The translations under genes were made by a program, and so were the position numbers. Below are positions 61,694-64,000 of a stretch of 64,000 nt of DNA, in pieces. Within the stretch, counting starts at the first letter, position 1; the number at the start of each line of letters is the position of its first letter. Source of the stretch: Pseudomonas piscis (GTDB lineage: Bacteria; Pseudomonadota; Gammaproteobacteria; Pseudomonadales; Pseudomonadaceae); assembly GCF_009380155.1 (NCBI RefSeq), contig NZ_WHUV01000003.1, positions 310,001-374,000 of the forward strand. Reading direction: 5' to 3'. Below the pieces are notes generated by a model. It ran no database searches. It saw nothing but the letters and a program-made list of their open reading frames with translations, and was not told where the DNA came from.

Positions 61694-61733
61694 AAAACGC
61701 CGCTGGCTCATTGTGAGACCAGCGGCGTTTTGC
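61694..61733 (+). terminator. rho-independent terminator of argG
   Basis: AAAACGCCGCTGG pairs with CCAGCGGCGTTTT around a 12-nt loop with further pairing. Confidence 0.88.
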
Positions 61734-61925
61734 ATGGGGCCGGCAAATGCTCGGGGTCTCTGGGCGGCTTGTCGGGGAAGCGGTTCCGCGTGGTAGCGCC
61801 ACACGGGCGGGAATAAGGTCGTTAGCGGTACCTGCCCCTGGCTGCCAATAGGCCGTCGGTACAGGGTAAGGGCCAGACCCTAACTTACCGTTGCGCCTAT
61901 CAAGTTCCTATTGGGAGGGACTCCA

Positions 61926-62345
61926 ATGAAAACGCTCAGATCCTACCTGTTTCCCCTGGCCTCGACGCTGGGCCTGGCTGTGCTTTCCAGCCATGCGCTG
62001 GCGGCGGTTTATGTCTGTGGCGATGAGGAATGCAGCACCTGGGATGCCATTACCGAAGTGCAGCTCGAGACCAAGTCCACCGATGGAGAAAATACGACCA
62101 TTCGCCAGACCCTCAGCCTTTCGGCGAGTGAATCCATCACCAATGGCTACAACAGCATCGCCAACACTGACCTCTATCTGAAGAAAAGTCTTTGGCACAT
62201 AGGTGGCATTGAGCCGTTCAAGGGCAAGCAGCATGTAACTGCCTACGTCTATAAATCCACCGACCCCGATACCCGCCTCAAGACCTGCCACGCTTTCTCA
62301 TACAAGAATCCCAAGGGGCGCTACCACGCCACCTGCGATAAATGA
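61926..62345 (+). CDS. small secreted protein of unknown function
   Basis: The 139-residue protein has a clear signal peptide (FPLASTLGLAVLSSHALA), then a 113-residue mature part with four Cys: the pair in VCGDEEC and two near the C-terminus (TCHAFS, ATCDK), which could form disulfides. No family recognised. The ATG at 61926 has GGGAGG upstream. It is monocistronic with its own terminator. Confidence 0.7.
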   Translation: MKTLRSYLFPLASTLGLAVLSSHALAAVYVCGDEECSTWDAITEVQLETKSTDGENTTIRQTLSLSASESITNGYNSIANTDLYLKKSLWHIGGIEPFKGKQHVTAYVYKSTDPDTRLKTCHAFSYKNPKGRYHATCDK

Positions 62346-62387
62346 GGGCGAAGTGTCGTTGATCCTTGCCTGATATGAGTAGGCGAT

Positions 62388-62416
62388 CCGGAGCCCCCGC
62401 GGGGCTCCGGTTTTTT
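62388..62416 (+). terminator. rho-independent terminator of the secreted-protein gene
   Basis: CCGGAGCCCC pairs with GGGGCTCCGG around GC, then TTTTTT follows. Confidence 0.9.
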
Positions 62417-62522
62417 CTGCCCAGGTTTCCAGCAACCGTCGGTTGACGAGCAGCCTGGCAGCTTGCGGGGCAGGGCCTATCATGTTCAGGATTGGGGATC
62501 GACGAAAACCAGGGAGATCAGC

Positions 62523-62762
62523 ATGCGGCTCAACGATGTGGAACAGAGTCTCCGGCGTGACCTGCAAGGCACGGCTTCCGACTTGCGCTGGTCGGCGGTG
62601 GAACTCAGGCGTATCGCTGAATTGCTGCGCCAGGCAGGCAATGGTGCGGATGCCGAGGCGCTGGTGAGGATGTGCCAGTTGTTCCAGGACGACGAGGAGC
62701 GGCTGGTCGCATATGCGGATGAAGTAAAGGCCCACTTGATCAGTCGAAGACAAACTCAATAG
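62523..62762 (+). CDS. small hypothetical helical protein
   Basis: The 79-residue protein looks entirely helical with heptad-like hydrophobics (VEQSLRRDLQGTASDLRWSA, ELLRQAGNGADAEALVRM). No signal peptide or known family. GGGAGATC precedes the ATG at 62523. The organisation recalls the 96-residue protein at 52.5 kb, but the two are not clearly related. Confidence 0.65.
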   Translation: MRLNDVEQSLRRDLQGTASDLRWSAVELRRIAELLRQAGNGADAEALVRMCQLFQDDEERLVAYADEVKAHLISRRQTQ

Positions 62763-63075
62763 ATGAATATTTAGATGGGGCTAAATCATGGGGTGGTCGT
62801 TGGTTAGTTTTGGGTTTTGAGTGATTTAAACTTTTAGAAACAATACTTGTCATGTTTTTATTAAATTTCTGTTAGTACGGAAAGTAGCTTGGCTGTTGAT
62901 TGGTCTTATGTGTCTTTAAAGTTTGTTGTTCAGTGTGAAAGTTATTTTGTAAGGCAATTCGGTATTGCTTGTAAGGAACGTCCTCCTACAGTCGTAGCCG
63001 CCTGATACACAGTGCCAGCGTCAATTCTCTCGGGTATGGTGCTGGCTCTAAAAATCTCAGGACGTGGACGGACCT
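62763..63075. other. AT-rich gap before the orphan response regulator
   Basis: This 313-bp stretch is strikingly richer in A and T than anything else in the window and holds no gene. It contains several AT-runs that could be promoter or H-NS/MvaT-type silencing targets. Confidence 0.4.
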
Positions 63076-63702
63076 ATGAAAAGAGTCTTGATCGTGGATG
63101 ATCATCCGGTAACTCGTCTGGCCGTACGTATGTTGATGGAGCGACATGGTTTTGAAGTTATAGCGGAAACGGACAATGGCGCGGATGCATTGAAGTTGGC
63201 CGTGGAGTATGTACCGGACATCCTGATCCTGGATATTGGACTTCCACAACTTGATGGGCTTGAAGTTATAACGCGGCTGATGTCACGGGCCATGCCGATC
63301 AAGATACTGGTGTTGACCCTGCAGACGCCCGGGCCTTTTTCCATGCGTTGCATGCAGGCCGGGGCGGCGGGTTATGTGTGCAAGCAGCAGGACATTACCG
63401 AGTTGATCAGCGCGGTGCGGGCGGTGCTGGCCGGCTACAGCTACTTCCCCAATGAAGCGTTGCACACTTTCCGTTCCAGCCAGGGAGTCAGCAGCGAGGA
63501 AGAAATGATCGAACGGTTGTCAGGGCGTGAGTTGGTGGTATTGAAACAACTCACCAGTGGAATGAGTAACAAGGAAATCGCCGAAGGACTATGCCTGAGC
63601 AACAAGACCATCAGTACCTACAAGCGAAGATTACTCACCAAGCTCAATGCCCGGTCACTGGTCGACCTGATCGAGTTTGCCCAGCGGCACCGGTTGATAT
63701 GA
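63076..63702 (+). CDS. orphan NarL/FixJ-family response regulator
   Basis: The 208-residue protein has a receiver domain (D53 region ILILDIGLPQLDG, YVCKQQ) and a LuxR-type HTH (LSGRELVVLKQLTSGMSNKE, IAEGLCLSNKTISTYKRRL). It resembles BvgA/EvgA/RocA-type regulators. No kinase gene is adjacent, so it is an orphan. The ATG at 63076 is chosen over an in-frame start four codons earlier. The neighbouring AT-rich region may carry its promoter. Confidence 0.87.
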   Translation: MKRVLIVDDHPVTRLAVRMLMERHGFEVIAETDNGADALKLAVEYVPDILILDIGLPQLDGLEVITRLMSRAMPIKILVLTLQTPGPFSMRCMQAGAAGYVCKQQDITELISAVRAVLAGYSYFPNEALHTFRSSQGVSSEEEMIERLSGRELVVLKQLTSGMSNKEIAEGLCLSNKTISTYKRRLLTKLNARSLVDLIEFAQRHRLI

Positions 63703-63762
63703 AGTTTTTCCGATAGCAAGGACTGTAGCGGGCGGGATGATCCCTGAATACTGCGAACGCCT

Positions 63763-63783
63763 GGTCGGCCTCTAAGGCCGACC
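63763..63783 (+). terminator. hairpin after the response regulator gene
   Basis: GGTCGGCC pairs with GGCCGACC around TCTAA. There is no clear T-run. Confidence 0.45.
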
Positions 63784-63806
63784 GTGGGAGCAGGAGAAAC
63801 CAGTAC

Positions 63807-63838
63807 ACGAGAAAACCTCCAGTCGGAGGTTTTCTCGT
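63807..63838. terminator. 14-bp perfect stem-loop, terminator-like
   Basis: ACGAGAAAACCTCC pairs perfectly with GGAGGTTTTCTCGT around AGTC. It lies 3 bp after the stop of the leftward gene at the window edge and can serve both directions. Confidence 0.7.
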
Positions 63839-63840
63839 TA

Positions 63841-64000
63841 CTAAAGATCGAAATCGTAATCGGCCAGCTGCTTTTGCAGGCGCCGTTCTTCCAGAAGATT
63901 GTCGATGGTGCGGCGCTTGCTCAGGTTGGTCTTCGCCACCTCCACCACAGGTTCGGCATCGTCTGTTTCAGCCGCGGTGAAATCGTCTTCTACGTCCAGT
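63841..64000 (-). CDS. C-terminus of a short conserved protein (PA3496-like), 5' end beyond window
   Basis: Only the last 52 codons are visible. The acidic stretch LDVEDDFTAAETDDAEP is followed by the basic SKRRTIDNLLEERRLQKQL and ends ADYDFDL. The pattern resembles the PA3496 family of putative envelope-integrity proteins of Pseudomonas. The assignment is moderate, as the N-terminus is missing. Confidence 0.55.
   Translation of the reverse strand, partial: LDVEDDFTAAETDDAEPVVEVAKTNLSKRRTIDNLLEERRLQKQLADYDFDL

Noticed and set aside
59817..61802. Leftward 661-codon frame across motY and argG
   Set aside because: It spans two well-identified rightward genes and lacks recognisable motifs.

Overview
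The window comes from a high-GC gammaproteobacterium that I read as a Pseudomonas of the fluorescens/protegens type. The grounds are codon use, REP-type GCTGCCG repeats, and several gene blocks in characteristic Pseudomonas order: acidic amino acid transport with AauRS, the glp regulon, and argF - molybdoprotein - grxD - bfr - bfd - peroxiredoxin - rnt - pyrC - motY - argG. I see no tRNA or rRNA gene, no insertion sequence, no prophage and no CRISPR array. This is mostly core chromosome with a few less understood islands.

Layout. 1-2.6 kb: a truncated OprB-type sugar porin and a BenE-family transporter, divergent from a MocR-type regulator (2.9-4.3 kb), with ATTGA-type palindromes between them. 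4.3-6.5 kb: a ZnuD-like TonB receptor behind a Zur-box-like site. 6.8-7.7 kb: VF530 and Pr6Pr small proteins. 7.7-9.2 kb: a ferric-chelate reductase/PadR pair with a perfect operator palindrome. 9.3-12.4 kb: an unusual penicillin-binding protein. 13-14.4 kb: an amino acid permease. 14.5-15.9 kb: a papain-like (AvrRpt2/C70-type) protease with an unknown partner gene. 15.9-18.8 kb: hydrolase, cupin and GltB-like flavoprotein. 19.0-19.5 kb: a LuxR-type remnant and a Zur-boxed zinc-free ribosomal protein L31. 19.7-25.3 kb: a degenerate response regulator/HD-GYP protein, NUDIX, LysE, NTF2-like, GNAT, MetR and a hydrolase.

25.4-32.6 kb is the most interesting part. Six overlapping or nearly abutting genes read leftward: HAD phosphatase, class III aminotransferase, alpha/beta hydrolase, FemAB/GNAT-like acyltransferase, histidine kinase and sigma54 activator. 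In front lies a very good -24/-12 promoter (32669-32683) preceded by two 8-bp-arm palindromes whose centres are exactly 21 bp apart (32734-32773). This looks like a self-contained, self-regulated small-molecule pathway.

32.8-36.9 kb: MipA/OmpV protein, fatty acid desaturase, REP cluster, paired small transporter subunits, an arginase-fold-like protein and GlpM. 37-43.9 kb: AauR/AauS and the AatJQMP acidic amino acid ABC transporter, with two AauR-type boxes and a -24/-12 promoter. 44-49.2 kb: glpD, glpR, glpK and glpF with GlpR-like sites. 49.6-52.3 kb: ybaK, an orphan ABC ATPase coupled to argF, and an ArgR box. 52.5-61.7 kb: small protein, formate-dehydrogenase-like molybdoprotein, iron-storage and redox genes, RNase T, dihydroorotase, MotY and ArgG. 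61.9-64 kb: a small secreted protein, a small helical protein, an AT-rich gap, an orphan NarL-type response regulator and the 3' end of a short conserved protein.

Together the genes show a metabolically versatile soil or plant bacterium: metal-responsive uptake (zinc and iron), sigma54-controlled nitrogen and carbon use, glycerol catabolism and arginine/pyrimidine biosynthesis. All assignments come from reading the sequence; no database search was run.
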